From CAKZNE01 sp002695025 (GTDB lineage Bacteria > Bacteroidota > Bacteroidia > Flavobacteriales > Schleiferiaceae), in the NCBI GenBank assembly GCA_913043285.1, contig CAJWML010000001.1, positions 310,001 to 374,000 of the forward strand: DNA of 64,000 bases, in the 5' to 3' direction. The notes beneath the pieces were generated by a model. It saw only the letters and a list, made by a program, of their open reading frames with translations, had not been told where the DNA came from and searched no databases. This document shows positions 1-9,747 of the stretch, piece after piece (the stretch's first letter is position 1; each line of letters begins with the position of its first letter). A program made the translations under genes and the position numbers.

Positions 1-1
1 C

Positions 2-3000
2 TGGTTGCCCATCCCCGAAGATGCCAATCTGCTTGAGAAGGTCGTTTATAACACCCTGAACTGGGCCTATACCAATAAGAAAGGGATGTTTTTCGGATTA
101 CTTTTTGCCTCATCCATCATGCTGCTGTTCTATCAATTGGCGCGCTATTTTTCCAACAATCGCATGTCCAACACTTTTTTGGGGTTATTTATCGGGGCTC
201 CTTTAGGTGTATGTGTTAACTGTGCAGCTCCCATAGCTCAAGGTGTAAGGTCATCCGGAGGAAGGGCAGAAACTGCGCTTGCCATGTTGTTTAGCTCTCC
301 TTCTCTCAACATGGTAGTGCTGGCCATGCTCTTTTCTATGTTTCCCTTTTACATGGTAGCGTTGAAATTGTCATTCACATTCATCGTTATCCTCGTTTTT
401 ATTCCCTTGATAAGCCGTTTTTTCTTCAAGGAAGACATGATTATAGCTCAGCCGTCCGGGCTGGAGAAAAAAGCCTCTACCACCTTTTTACCAAAAGGAT
501 TGGATTTTGAAAAAAATTCCAGTTCCAATACCTGGTTGGATTCATTGAAGTGGCTGTTTTTCAATTTCTTTAATGCCCTTTGGTATATATTGAAAACCAC
601 CCTTCCCCTTATGATCCTGGCTGGATTATTGGGAAATATATTCATAACCTTTCTGCCGTTCGATGAACTTATAAGCTTACTTCCAGAGTATGGCTGGTTA
701 AGAATTACCATGTTTACCCTCATCCTTGGGTTAATAGGCACCTTCCTTCCCGTGCCTATTGCATTTGACGTGATCATAGCAGCCATTCTTCTGGCCGGAG
801 GCATGCCCGAGCAGTACGTGTTGGTGCTGTTGCTAAGCCTTGGCATTTACAGTGTGTATGCCTTTTTTATTGTGAGGCAATCCATTTCTTTAAAAGTAGC
901 CGTTACCCTGTTCTTTTCCATTGCTATTGGAGCCACTGTTTTTGCCATTGGTGGTGGACAGTACGATCATCATGTTAAAGAGAAGAAGAAGAAGCTTTAC
1001 CTGGAACACCTTACTAAAGACCCTGGAACACCTTTAAAGATCCTTGGGAGTCCTCCTGTTAAATATCCCATTCCTGATCAAGGTTTTATAGCTGCTCTTA
1101 CCCCTGAAAAAGCCGGTTTTACCACTATATTCCAGAGTGAAGAAATGCAGCTGGAATTACAGCAGAGAAAATTTGAAAAGGTAAACACCGGAAAGGGTTT
1201 CAGGTTTCAACGTATGGAAGGCATGGAGTGGGGCATTAATGAATCTCCCTTCATTAACTTAGGTCATTTTACGGACCCCATGAGCTTCAGCAACGGTATT
1301 GCCTCAGGCGATGTGCATAACGATGGCTGGCCTGATATTGTATTGTCATCCAAAGAGGGCATCGCCCTCTATGCCAATAATCAAGGGAAGGGATTTTTAC
1401 GACAATGGATAGACACTACCATTTTCTCAGATCAATATGTATCTACCGCTGCTTTGGTAGATCTGAACAATGACGGATGGTTGGACATCTATTATTCCAC
1501 CTTCCGGAAGGGCAACTATGTACTTTACAATCAGGGAGGAAAATTTGACATAAGCCATAAGCAGGTCATTGATAATATACCGGGGGCAGTCATGACCGTG
1601 GCCAACTCCTTTGGCGATATCAATAAGGACGGGAGGCTAGATATACTCTTAGGAAATATGACTATCGGTCAGGCCTATTCCGGCAGATACTCCCTTACCA
1701 CGTCCAGAAATGCGGTAGCCATTCAGCAAAAGGATCATACAGGCCATTATAAAGTTCATCCATTATCCGGCAAGGCAGGTGAAAGTTGGTCCGTGCTGAT
1801 CACCGATTTTAACGATGATGGCTTTGCTGATCTTTTGTGTGGTAATGATTTTTCAATCCCGGATAATTATTACCTGGGGAATGGCACTGAAACTTTCAGG
1901 CAGCTGAAAATCCAGGATTCGGTAGTAAACATGTCCACACGTACAACAATGAGTATAACCACTGCCGATATTAACAATGACCTACATACGGACATGTACT
2001 TTGCGGGAGGCAGTAACTTATACCTGGACCAAAAGTACCGTACCGACACCGGCCCGGAGCTGTGTAATGAGATCAAAGATCTAAAAGAGCGTGAACGGTG
2101 CCTGGAACGGATGAAGATCCATGAAATGTTGAAATGGGCCAAATTGAAAGGAGACGTATTTGATTGCCCTCCGGAATACTTTGAAGAATGTTTGGTCCAT
2201 GACCTTTATACACAATACGGCAGGGGGTCAGCACAAAGAAAAAAGGAACTCCGAAACTATATAAAGGAAGGTTGGGACATTTTCTCATTCTTTTCCAGTA
2301 TTGAGATGGACAAGGACTCCATTGCTTATTCCAAAGGCTCGTGGGCCGAGGAGATCCCGCAAAAGCAAGGTGAAAACATTCTTCACATAGGCAGTGAAAC
2401 GGGGCATTTTACTGAAGCAGCCAAGCCAATGGGTGTATACCAGGCTGGCTGGACCTGGAACTGCAAATTTGCGGACCTGGATAATGACGAATGGCAGGAC
2501 CTGTACGCTGTAAACAGTTCCTTCCAGGATTTTAAACGCGATGATAAGTTCCTGTTCCACAATTTACAGGGTCAAAAATTTGAGAACCTTACAGAAGAAG
2601 CCAACTTGGGGTCATTCCTGGCTATGGGGGCCTATACTTATTTAGATATTGATAATGATGGTGACCTGGATATTATAGTCGTTCCCGCAGAAGCACCTGT
2701 TATTGTTTATCGCAATGATTCAAAAGTCCGAAATGCCATTGCCTTTGAAATTCGTGATGCCATTGGTAATTCCTTTGGAATCGGGACCAAGATCATAATA
2801 CATTACGGAGAGGATGGCAAAAGGCACCAAATGAGGGAGATTCAATCGGGAGGAGGTTTCAAGTCGTTTGATGCTGCCGTAGCCTGGTTCGGATTAGGAG
2901 ACCATGACCAGATCAGTAAGGTGGAAGTACACTGGACCACCGGGGAAACAAGCATTATTGATACTACTCTGGAAGCCAATGCTACTTATCGCATTTTGCG

Positions 3001-3007
3001 TAAGTAA
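2..3007 (+). CDS. Permease fused to FG-GAP/VCBS repeats and ASPIC/UnbV domain (5' partial)
   Basis: The frame is open to the window edge (the codon before the first possible start, TTG at 5, is TGG), so the true start probably lies upstream. Counting from TTG at 5, residues ~1-330 form a polytopic membrane region resembling the ArsP/DUF318 permease family (PF03773), with a conserved-looking GAPLGVCVNCAAPIAQG stretch (Cys70, Cys73) followed by FSSPSLNM. Residues ~420-900 carry seven FG-GAP/VCBS-like repeats with Asp-rich calcium-loop cores (DVHNDGWPD, DLNNDGWLD, DINKDGRLD, DFNDDGFAD, DIDNDGDLD among them). The last ~75 residues look like ASPIC/UnbV (GNSFGIGTKI, then EIQSGGGFKS). The layout predicts an inner-membrane permease with a large extracytoplasmic propeller-like tail. 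Substrate is unknown. It converges with the minus-strand exporter downstream, 6 bases apart. Confidence 0.8.
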   Translation, partial: WLPIPEDANLLEKVVYNTLNWAYTNKKGMFFGLLFASSIMLLFYQLARYFSNNRMSNTFLGLFIGAPLGVCVNCAAPIAQGVRSSGGRAETALAMLFSSPSLNMVVLAMLFSMFPFYMVALKLSFTFIVILVFIPLISRFFFKEDMIIAQPSGLEKKASTTFLPKGLDFEKNSSSNTWLDSLKWLFFNFFNALWYILKTTLPLMILAGLLGNIFITFLPFDELISLLPEYGWLRITMFTLILGLIGTFLPVPIAFDVIIAAILLAGGMPEQYVLVLLLSLGIYSVYAFFIVRQSISLKVAVTLFFSIAIGATVFAIGGGQYDHHVKEKKKKLYLEHLTKDPGTPLKILGSPPVKYPIPDQGFIAALTPEKAGFTTIFQSEEMQLELQQRKFEKVNTGKGFRFQRMEGMEWGINESPFINLGHFTDPMSFSNGIASGDVHNDGWPDIVLSSKEGIALYANNQGKGFLRQWIDTTIFSDQYVSTAALVDLNNDGWLDIYYSTFRKGNYVLYNQGGKFDISHKQVIDNIPGAVMTVANSFGDINKDGRLDILLGNMTIGQAYSGRYSLTTSRNAVAIQQKDHTGHYKVHPLSGKAGESWSVLITDFNDDGFADLLCGNDFSIPDNYYLGNGTETFRQLKIQDSVVNMSTRTTMSITTADINNDLHTDMYFAGGSNLYLDQKYRTDTGPELCNEIKDLKERERCLERMKIHEMLKWAKLKGDVFDCPPEYFEECLVHDLYTQYGRGSAQRKKELRNYIKEGWDIFSFFSSIEMDKDSIAYSKGSWAEEIPQKQGENILHIGSETGHFTEAAKPMGVYQAGWTWNCKFADLDNDEWQDLYAVNSSFQDFKRDDKFLFHNLQGQKFENLTEEANLGSFLAMGAYTYLDIDNDGDLDIIVVPAEAPVIVYRNDSKVRNAIAFEIRDAIGNSFGIGTKIIIHYGEDGKRHQMREIQSGGGFKSFDAAVAWFGLGDHDQISKVEVHWTTGETSIIDTTLEANATYRILRK

Positions 3008-3013
3008 GTTTGC

Positions 3014-4717
3014 CTAAAAGCGGATCACATGATCCGCCTGATCAATCAGCCGGGAGCGGTGTGCCACAATAATAATGGTCATTTTACCCTTTAAGCCTGC
3101 CAGGGCATTTTGGATTAGTTCCTCATTTTCATCATCCACTGCACTGGTAGCTTCATCAAGGATAAGGACCTCCGGTTTCCGGACAAGCGCCCTTGCCAGG
3201 GCTATACGCTGGCGTTCTCCACCGGAAAGCTGAGCACCCCGATCACCTACCTGAGTATCCAGCCCAGCGGGTAATTGTTCTACAAATTTGAGGGCCCCTG
3301 CATGTTCCAGGGCTTTTTTAAGCTCCGCCTCATCCGCATCCGTATGGGCCCAAAGTAAATTTTCACGGATGGAACGGTTAAACAGAAAAGGATCCTGGGG
3401 TACATAGCCGATCTTTCCCCGCCACACGGCCATATCCAGGGCAGAAATGGGCAGACCGCCCACCAGAACAGACCCGGCCGTGCTTTTTTGTAATCCTAAT
3501 ATTAAATCAATGGTCGTACTTTTTCCAACTCCTGATTCGCCAACCATAACGTTTGTCTGACGGGCATATACGCTAAAGCTCTTGCGGTCCAATACCACCT
3601 GGTCTCCGTATGAGAAAGAAACCTCCTGAAAACGTATTTCCTGGTCTATTGTAAAATCCTTGGTAAGCCCAATCCCACCCGGAGCATTTTCCTTAGGGTT
3701 CATTTGCTGACATAAGCTGACCACCGTTTCATGGGCTGGCAAAAAATTCAGAATCTGCTGGAAACTATTTGCAGCTTTTAAAGCTTTGGGATACAAGCGG
3801 GCGAAGATGAAGATAAAAACGATTAACTCCAGGTAATCTGTATACAACAATCCTATGGAAACGTACAGGAATAAGGCAATTATGACAGCCGCTACTATTT
3901 CAAACAGCAGGCGGCTGATCTGGTTGGCCCTGGTATACAATAAACTTTGCTTTTCAACCTCCCGGCTTAGCTGGTCAAACGTATCCAGGTGTTGCGTTTC
4001 CTTACGATAGCTTTTAACCAGCTTTAAAGCAGCCAGGTGCTCCTGAATGATCAACTGCATACGCTGGTTAAATCTAACGGAGCTTTGACCCAGTGTATAG
4101 GTTTTACGGTTAAGGGGTCTGCTTATAGCAAACATCACTATCAAAGGGAATAAAGTGAGCAGAGTCAGTTCCAGGGAAATGAAACCTGAAATAACAAGGT
4201 AAAATACTACCAGTATAACCGCACCAGTAAACTGGATAAGTTGATTGCTCAACGAGCCTAATTTCCGGGATTCATTAATAAGTGCACTTTGCACATCACT
4301 ATTTTTAAGTGATTGTATGTTTTGCCAGGAGGCATGGGTAAGATTCCTGAAGATAGTATTTCTCCATCCTTGCACCACTTTTTGGTATATCACTGCAGTG
4401 TTCATACTGTGATAGTAATTCAACAGGGCGTAAGCCCCTAGTATTCCTACGTAAATCATCAATACACCGGTAAGCGACACCGGAATACCCAGGGTATGGA
4501 ACCAGTTTTCAACATGGTCCACCAACTCATGACCCGTACTTCGCGATGAAGAAAGACCGGCTATACTGAGAAGCGGAATGATCAACAGCAGCCCCACACC
4601 TTCCGTCACTCCCTGAAAGATCATAATGACCAGGGATACAACAGATCGTTCTCTTACGTCTCTCAACAAAGAGATAACCGTGTGGCCAAGCTGTGATACA
4701 CCTACTTTTTTACGCAT
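3014..4717 (-). CDS. ABC exporter, fused permease and ATPase (MsbA-like)
   Basis: A half-transporter of 567 residues with the standard type IV exporter layout. Residues ~20-310 hold the six-helix membrane domain and ~355-567 the nucleotide-binding domain. Walker A is GESGVGKS at 393-400, the Q-loop lies in YVPQDPFLFN (~438-447), the signature is LSGGERQR at ~498-505, Walker B is VLILDEATS (~517-525), and the switch histidine is in VAHR (~553). It would work as a homodimer exporting a lipid-linked glycan, lipid or peptide. It is the last gene of the 27.5 kb polysaccharide locus and its start overlaps the preceding nucleotidyltransferase-like gene by 8 bases, implying translational coupling. 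Pairing with that protein and with asparagine synthases elsewhere in the locus recalls peptide-export loci, but no peptide precursor is seen. Confidence 0.88.
   Translation of the reverse strand: MRKKVGVSQLGHTVISLLRDVRERSVVSLVIMIFQGVTEGVGLLLIIPLLSIAGLSSSRSTGHELVDHVENWFHTLGIPVSLTGVLMIYVGILGAYALLNYYHSMNTAVIYQKVVQGWRNTIFRNLTHASWQNIQSLKNSDVQSALINESRKLGSLSNQLIQFTGAVILVVFYLVISGFISLELTLLTLFPLIVMFAISRPLNRKTYTLGQSSVRFNQRMQLIIQEHLAALKLVKSYRKETQHLDTFDQLSREVEKQSLLYTRANQISRLLFEIVAAVIIALFLYVSIGLLYTDYLELIVFIFIFARLYPKALKAANSFQQILNFLPAHETVVSLCQQMNPKENAPGGIGLTKDFTIDQEIRFQEVSFSYGDQVVLDRKSFSVYARQTNVMVGESGVGKSTTIDLILGLQKSTAGSVLVGGLPISALDMAVWRGKIGYVPQDPFLFNRSIRENLLWAHTDADEAELKKALEHAGALKFVEQLPAGLDTQVGDRGAQLSGGERQRIALARALVRKPEVLILDEATSAVDDENEELIQNALAGLKGKMTIIIVAHRSRLIDQADHVIRF
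3020..3037 (-). terminator. Possible terminator at the end of the polysaccharide locus
   Basis: An inverted repeat GCGGATCA-CA-TGATCCGC ends two bases before a TTTT run on the minus strand. It lies inside the last codons of the ABC exporter gene, whose stop is at 3014-3016. The stem is good but the T-run is short, and coding constraint alone could explain part of it. Confidence 0.4.
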
Positions 4718-5885
4718 GACCAGGAGATTTTATAAAATACCGCCAGCACCAAAAAAACGGCCGTAACCAGGCATAGAGAAAGAAAAGGGATTCCGGTAAT
4801 TTAACCAGCCTGAAATCATTGACGGACACCGGTTGCCAGTAACCAACCTTATACCTTAAATCTTTTCTGAGCCAAAGCCTGTAGGCCAAAGCCTTCAAGT
4901 AATTCCGGGCCCCGTGGTCCACGGGTACTTCTATCTGCCCCAGTATAGCTTTATAGGCAAGATCCACCAGTTTGCAGATTGTTTTATCCCGGGCAGCATA
5001 TTCCTTTACCGCTGGTGGAGTTTCTTCTTGAAAGCATATTTCCGCCAGTAATAAGGCCTGGACCAAAGGTCTTTCCACACCCAGTTCCATAGCTTTAGCC
5101 AGGGTTTCTTTCCAGTTAAAAGCCATGCTGCGCAGCAATCTAACCACTTCCGTAAGTAAATACAGTTGAGACCAATGGTGCTTGGCTCCATGGGTGCATA
5201 AATAGAAAAGGAGGTATTTACCGGATAATCCGTTTACCTCTTTAGGTCCTATCCTGATCTGTTCCGCTCCCACCAGGGTCTCCTGAAAGGAAAGTGGAAA
5301 TAAATAACGGTTTGAAAAAAGGCGCCAATGGATCTCTACCTGTACCTTTTCCCTGGTGTGGACCAACACCAATTGATTTTGAAAACTCAGAAAAGCCTGT
5401 TGCTGTTTGGGGCTGAACTGATCAAAACCACCGATCAATTGATATCCCTTTTTTTGAAGGCTTTTCAGAGCAGGATGTATCTGTGATGGATCAACCACTA
5501 CATCAATATCCCGGGAATGCTTGGCAAAAGGGTCATTGTAGATCTGCTGGGCTGCTACAGGGCCTTTAATAAAGAGGTGTGGTATGTGCTGTTCCTCGAG
5601 GATTTTGGAAATGGCTATAATATGAGAAGTATGCTTCAGCGCTTTAACGGTAAGAGCTTTGTTTATCTTCCGAATCTCTGCATCAACCTCCGGTGGCAGT
5701 ACCAGACCGGATCTCTGCACTATTTGGTGTACCGGAAACAAAACACGGTGCTTTTGGGCCAGTTGAATAAATTTTGCCCAGTGTATCCCAGCCGGTAGCA
5801 TTACTCTGTGCTTATCATTAAGATAAGCTTTGCAAAATGCCATTAATGCCTTTAATTCTGGTGATATACCGCTACCTCTTTCCAT
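4710..5885 (-). CDS. Nucleotidyltransferase family protein (NTP_transf_5-like)
   Basis: 391 residues resembling the uncharacterised nucleotidyltransferase family PF14907. The diagnostic part is residues 103-130: HLFIKGP (Lys107-Gly108), then a short gap to RDIDVVVDP with Asp126 and Asp128, the probable metal-binding pair of a polymerase-beta-type fold. No signal peptide or membrane helix is evident. The family is common in exopolysaccharide clusters and in lasso-peptide clusters, next to asparagine-synthase homologues and ABC exporters; its reaction is not established. It lies 9 bases downstream of wecB and overlaps the ABC exporter start by 8 bases. Substrate cannot be read from sequence. 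Confidence 0.78.
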   Translation of the reverse strand: MERGSGISPELKALMAFCKAYLNDKHRVMLPAGIHWAKFIQLAQKHRVLFPVHQIVQRSGLVLPPEVDAEIRKINKALTVKALKHTSHIIAISKILEEQHIPHLFIKGPVAAQQIYNDPFAKHSRDIDVVVDPSQIHPALKSLQKKGYQLIGGFDQFSPKQQQAFLSFQNQLVLVHTREKVQVEIHWRLFSNRYLFPLSFQETLVGAEQIRIGPKEVNGLSGKYLLFYLCTHGAKHHWSQLYLLTEVVRLLRSMAFNWKETLAKAMELGVERPLVQALLLAEICFQEETPPAVKEYAARDKTICKLVDLAYKAILGQIEVPVDHGARNYLKALAYRLWLRKDLRYKVGYWQPVSVNDFRLVKLPESLFFLYAWLRPFFWCWRYFIKSPGHA

Positions 5886-5894
5886 TTTTAAGCC

Positions 5895-6989
5895 CTACAA
5901 GACCTTATTCAACACATCTACAATACGCGCTGTAGCCTTACCATCCCACAAGGGAGGAATAGCACACTCTTTGGTGTTTCCGTTACAAATAGCCTCTACC
6001 TTGCTCAAAATCAAACTTTCATCCAATGGAACCAATTCATTAGATCCTATCTCCAGCGTTGAAGGACGCTCTGTATTATCCCGCAGGGTAAGGCAAGGTA
6101 TTTTCCTGAAGGTGGTTTCCTCCTGTATACCTCCGCTATCCGTGATTACCATAAGACTGTTCATGATCAGGTTTTGGAAGGCAAAGTAATCCAGTGGCTC
6201 CAGCAACACCAACTTGCTGTTACCTTCAATCACCTTTTTTAAGCCAAACTCTGAGATTTGCTTAAGGGTACGGGGGTGAACCGGCAATACCACCTTGCGG
6301 TAGTCTGCTATCTTCACAATTAATTGCAACACCCGTTGCAGGTTTTTCTTCTGGTCCACGTTAGCCGGCCGGTGCATGGTCATCAGTATATAATCCTGCG
6401 GAGAGAGGCCCAAATCTTGTAAAATGGTATTTACGCGTATGGCACCCTCAAAATGCACAAGGGTGTCGATCATGGTATTCCCCACAAAATGAACTTTGGC
6501 ATCTTCCACTCCTTCATCCTTCAGGTTTTTCATGCCGCTTTCTTCCGTCACAAAAAACAGGTCCGCCTTGTCATCAATGCCAATACGGTTCACCTCTTCA
6601 GGCATACTTTGATCAAAACTCCGCAGGCCACTTTCAATATGGGCCAATGGCAGGTGCAATTGCTTGGCGGCATCTGCAGCCGCATACGAAGAATCCACAT
6701 CCCCCACTACCACCACCAGAGCCGGTTTCTCTTGCTCCAACACATCCCTGATCTCTTCGGTCATCTTGCGGTTTTTGGCAGCCCGGTCCTTTTCCATAAC
6801 CCCCAGGTGATAGTCAGGCTTAAGCTGGAATTGCTCAAAGAACACGGACGACATTTTTTCATCAAAATGCTGCCCGGTATGTATGAGGACTTGCTGAAAT
6901 TTACCCGGATAGCGTTCCAGCTCTTTTTTAAGTTGAGTGATCTTTATAAAGTTAGGCCTGGTGCCCACTATTACGGCTATTTTCTTCAT
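5895..6989 (-). CDS. wecB: UDP-N-acetylglucosamine 2-epimerase (non-hydrolysing)
   Basis: Interconverts UDP-GlcNAc and UDP-ManNAc in the cytoplasm, supplying ManNAc-type sugars for surface polysaccharides. The family hallmarks are present: an N-terminal VGTRPNFIKI loop, HTGQHFDEKMSSVFF, HIESGLRS, the VHPRT segment and the ITDSGGIQEE nucleotide-binding motif. I start it at ATG 6989 (MKKIAVIVG), as in typical members; an in-frame ATG at 7007 would add only six residues with no family resemblance. From 6989 it is 364 residues, normal length. It sits between the Wzi-like gene and the nucleotidyltransferase-like gene in the same operon. Function assignment is firm; the exact sugar made also depends on downstream enzymes. 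Confidence 0.93.
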   Translation of the reverse strand: MKKIAVIVGTRPNFIKITQLKKELERYPGKFQQVLIHTGQHFDEKMSSVFFEQFQLKPDYHLGVMEKDRAAKNRKMTEEIRDVLEQEKPALVVVVGDVDSSYAAADAAKQLHLPLAHIESGLRSFDQSMPEEVNRIGIDDKADLFFVTEESGMKNLKDEGVEDAKVHFVGNTMIDTLVHFEGAIRVNTILQDLGLSPQDYILMTMHRPANVDQKKNLQRVLQLIVKIADYRKVVLPVHPRTLKQISEFGLKKVIEGNSKLVLLEPLDYFAFQNLIMNSLMVITDSGGIQEETTFRKIPCLTLRDNTERPSTLEIGSNELVPLDESLILSKVEAICNGNTKECAIPPLWDGKATARIVDVLNKVL

Positions 6990-7022
6990 GTGTTGAGATA
7001 GGGTCATCCGGCTTTATAAAAA

Positions 7023-8621
7023 TTAAAATCCCGCAGCTAGTCCCACGAAAATGGTATTGGTTTTATTGAGGAAAAGATCCTGCGTATATAGCGCCTTATC
7101 TTCCCCGGTTATATTCTGGTACTGATAATCCAGTGACAAGTACAAATCGTTGATAAGCTCATAGCTGGTATGAAGATTAAAAGCTTGATTTTGCCATTTA
7201 AGGTCTTCTATGAACTTTAAACCCCACACCTCCGTACCGGTACCCAGGTACTCGTACTCCTCACCCTTCTGCGCCATACTATATGTTGCCGACAGGTTTA
7301 GGCGGGCTATAGGACGATACGAAAGTTTAAACGCCAATTCCTGGGCGTTATCCCTCAGGTAATGACCCATATTGTATCTATTGGATTCAAAGGTGGTGGC
7401 ATTCACAAAATGCCGGTAGGTAATAGGATTGGTGCGGGTATATTCTACATTAAAGCCTACATTCTTATCCAGGATGTTGCTTACGGTTGCTCCTATTTTC
7501 CAACTGATAAAATTGGAATGTTCATCAGGCTTTAAAAGCCTCACCACCGAGATTTCATCAATGTACAGGGAGGTATATAAATGCACCTTTTTAATATTAC
7601 GCGAGCTGATGTCAAAAAACATCTGGGTATTGGCACCTCCGTAATTTCCCCCGCTTGAGTAAATACTGTGATCCACGGATTTGAAGAACAAAACGGGAAT
7701 AAAGAATACCGGTTGTAGATTATCGCTGTATACAATGGAATTCCCTAAGGTAAACGTAAGCCGCTTTAAGGGGGTTATGGAAACCCGGTTGGAAGCGATG
7801 AATTTGTTCACAAACACCACCCGTTGCCTGGCTCCGGCTGCATAGCTCCGGATGCTATCCCGGACTTCGGATGCCAGCCAGGCATGGAAGTATTCAAAAT
7901 CAAGCCATTTAACGGGGTGCATACGGAAGGAAAGACGTGCAAAAGGCGGGGCTTTTCCTGAAAAAATATTGGCTCCGAAAGTATGGTTCCCCCAGGTAAA
8001 ATTATCCCTAAGCAAGCCCAACGAACCCCATTTCCAACTGTAGGTTAGTCCGCCCTTTACCTCGCTGTACTCTCCACTTCCTTTATAATTAACCCCGGGT
8101 TGCTGGTTTAAGAACTGCTCGTTTTGAGTGAGTGTTTTTTCAATATTATCACGCAAACTGAAGTATACACCAAAATTATCCTGTATATACCCGAACAGTT
8201 CTCCTCCATGCCACCTATGCCAGTTGTTCCCGTTCTCATTAGTCCAATACCGGGCACCTAGAATAGGGTTCAAACTAAAAGTAAAGACAGAGTCTTTATG
8301 GTAAAATAGATCGTAACGCTTATCAAAATTTTCACCTTCCTCAAGCTCTTTATTAAAGTCTTTTAAAAAGAAGGTTAGCTCCTTAAGTTGGCGTTGGTTA
8401 AGTTGGGACAACTCAGCCTGTGCTTCTTGAAGTTTAAGAGCTATCAGCTCCCGGGAATAAGGTTTTGAAAAGGTATTGAGTTCAATGACCTGACTATTGG
8501 CCAACTCATCCAAAAAATCGTACACCGAAGTCTTTTGCAGGTCCTGATATACGATTTGTCCAAAACTTTCAAAGGACAGGCCCAGTATACCTATAATCAG
8601 CCATACGCTTTTCATGCTCAT
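7023..8621 (-). CDS. Capsule assembly Wzi family outer-membrane protein
   Basis: 532 residues. An N-terminal signal peptide (MKSVWLIIGILGLSFESFGQ, also possible as the start, from ATG 8615) is followed by alternating amphipathic strands rich in aromatic residues and ending in a C-terminal aromatic (AAGF), as expected of an outer-membrane beta-barrel. The pattern and length fit the Wzi capsule-assembly family (PF14052) widespread in Bacteroidota, thought to anchor or organise surface polysaccharide. It lies inside the polysaccharide operon, 7 bases downstream of the sugar transferase gene and followed by wecB, which supports the assignment. Homologues are very divergent, so the role is inferred from family and context. 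Confidence 0.8.
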   Translation of the reverse strand: MSMKSVWLIIGILGLSFESFGQIVYQDLQKTSVYDFLDELANSQVIELNTFSKPYSRELIALKLQEAQAELSQLNQRQLKELTFFLKDFNKELEEGENFDKRYDLFYHKDSVFTFSLNPILGARYWTNENGNNWHRWHGGELFGYIQDNFGVYFSLRDNIEKTLTQNEQFLNQQPGVNYKGSGEYSEVKGGLTYSWKWGSLGLLRDNFTWGNHTFGANIFSGKAPPFARLSFRMHPVKWLDFEYFHAWLASEVRDSIRSYAAGARQRVVFVNKFIASNRVSITPLKRLTFTLGNSIVYSDNLQPVFFIPVLFFKSVDHSIYSSGGNYGGANTQMFFDISSRNIKKVHLYTSLYIDEISVVRLLKPDEHSNFISWKIGATVSNILDKNVGFNVEYTRTNPITYRHFVNATTFESNRYNMGHYLRDNAQELAFKLSYRPIARLNLSATYSMAQKGEEYEYLGTGTEVWGLKFIEDLKWQNQAFNLHTSYELINDLYLSLDYQYQNITGEDKALYTQDLFLNKTNTIFVGLAAGF

Positions 8622-8628
8622 AGAATAA

Positions 8629-9714
8629 TCATTTGCTTCGAGCCCTTTTGATCAGAATGTTCCGCAAGGCTTTAAACAGGTACAGGATATCGGTACGTAG
8701 GGGGCTTTTCTCGTAATGATCAAAATACTTCATTTCTGACAGCATAATTTCATCCAGGGTTTCAGGTAAATCTGCATAATAGGGTGGAATTAAGCCTGGC
8801 TTATGATTATTTCTTCTTTCCACCACCTCGGGATTATAAAGGCTTAAATAGTGTTTGCTAAGTGGCCTCACCCCAACCAGTTTAATATCGCCCTTAATGA
8901 AATTGTAAATCATGGGCACCTCATCCAACCATAGTTTACGAAACAACCTGCCTGCAAAAGTTACCCTGTAATCATCCTTGAACTTACCCCCTTTGTCAAG
9001 GTTATTGGTAGCATGAATATAATCCTGTATGTACTCTGAATAGGCGTGCATAGTCCTGACCTTGTAAACCATAATGGTTTTACCGTTTTGCCCGGCTCTT
9101 TCCATCCTAAACAAAAAGCCGTATTTCTTAGCTTTTAGATCAACCTTTTCTTCTCTCTTGGATACCAGTATATACAAGTAATTATTGATCCTTTTGGTCT
9201 TTTTAATCTCAAAGCCACAATAAGCTAAGCGTCCTAATATCTCTACAGAAGTAAATACCCTGTTGCGACCGGCTGTTATAAAGAAATAAGCATTTCTTAG
9301 AACCGGAAGTTTGGGTGCCACCCGCTTGGCCAGGTAGTCCATGGTGTAGTACAGCGTATTGAGTACCACCGGAAACTTTTTATAAAGCCTTTCTTTGCGG
9401 TAAATGGAAGTTTCTACGCATGTAATGAACATTCCTCCTGCTTCCAGGCGGTTGTTTACTGCGCAGAAGAACCCTGTAAGCCCCCGTATATCATTACATT
9501 TCCTCAGATTAACAATACCGTCATACCTGGACCTGTATGCATCCGGCTGAGGAAGATTATCTATAGAAAATGCATTATCTACAGACAGGATCACCCTGAG
9601 GGCAGGGTCCACATCCTGTAAGTTCCGTTCTATAAAATCAAGAAGTTCTTCGTCCTGAATTCCCTTTATAGAATTATCCCCATATCCTGATTCCTCCGCC
9701 CGTACCGCTTCCAT
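8629..9714 (-). CDS. Sugar transferase with N-terminal methyltransferase-like region
   Basis: 361 residues. The C-terminal ~170 residues match the catalytic core of bacterial initiating sugar transferases (PF02397): KVRTMHAYSE, FRKLWLDEVPMIYNFIKGD, LVGVRP and RRNNHKPGLIPP, corresponding to the canonical LDExPQ, VGPRP and PGxTG motifs, with VGVRP and PGLIPP as variants. It would move a sugar phosphate onto undecaprenyl phosphate to begin the repeat unit. The N-terminal ~185 residues lack the usual membrane-anchoring helix and instead resemble a degenerate SAM-methyltransferase fold (VDPALRVILSVDNAFSIDN, AGGMFITCVET, FEIKKTKRINNYLYILVSK). It is the only initiating transferase in this locus. How it contacts the membrane is unclear. 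Confidence 0.8.
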   Translation of the reverse strand: MEAVRAEESGYGDNSIKGIQDEELLDFIERNLQDVDPALRVILSVDNAFSIDNLPQPDAYRSRYDGIVNLRKCNDIRGLTGFFCAVNNRLEAGGMFITCVETSIYRKERLYKKFPVVLNTLYYTMDYLAKRVAPKLPVLRNAYFFITAGRNRVFTSVEILGRLAYCGFEIKKTKRINNYLYILVSKREEKVDLKAKKYGFLFRMERAGQNGKTIMVYKVRTMHAYSEYIQDYIHATNNLDKGGKFKDDYRVTFAGRLFRKLWLDEVPMIYNFIKGDIKLVGVRPLSKHYLSLYNPEVVERRNNHKPGLIPPYYADLPETLDEIMLSEMKYFDHYEKSPLRTDILYLFKALRNILIKRARSK

Positions 9715-9747
9715 ACGCTCGTTAAATTTTGCTATTCTTTATTTCCC

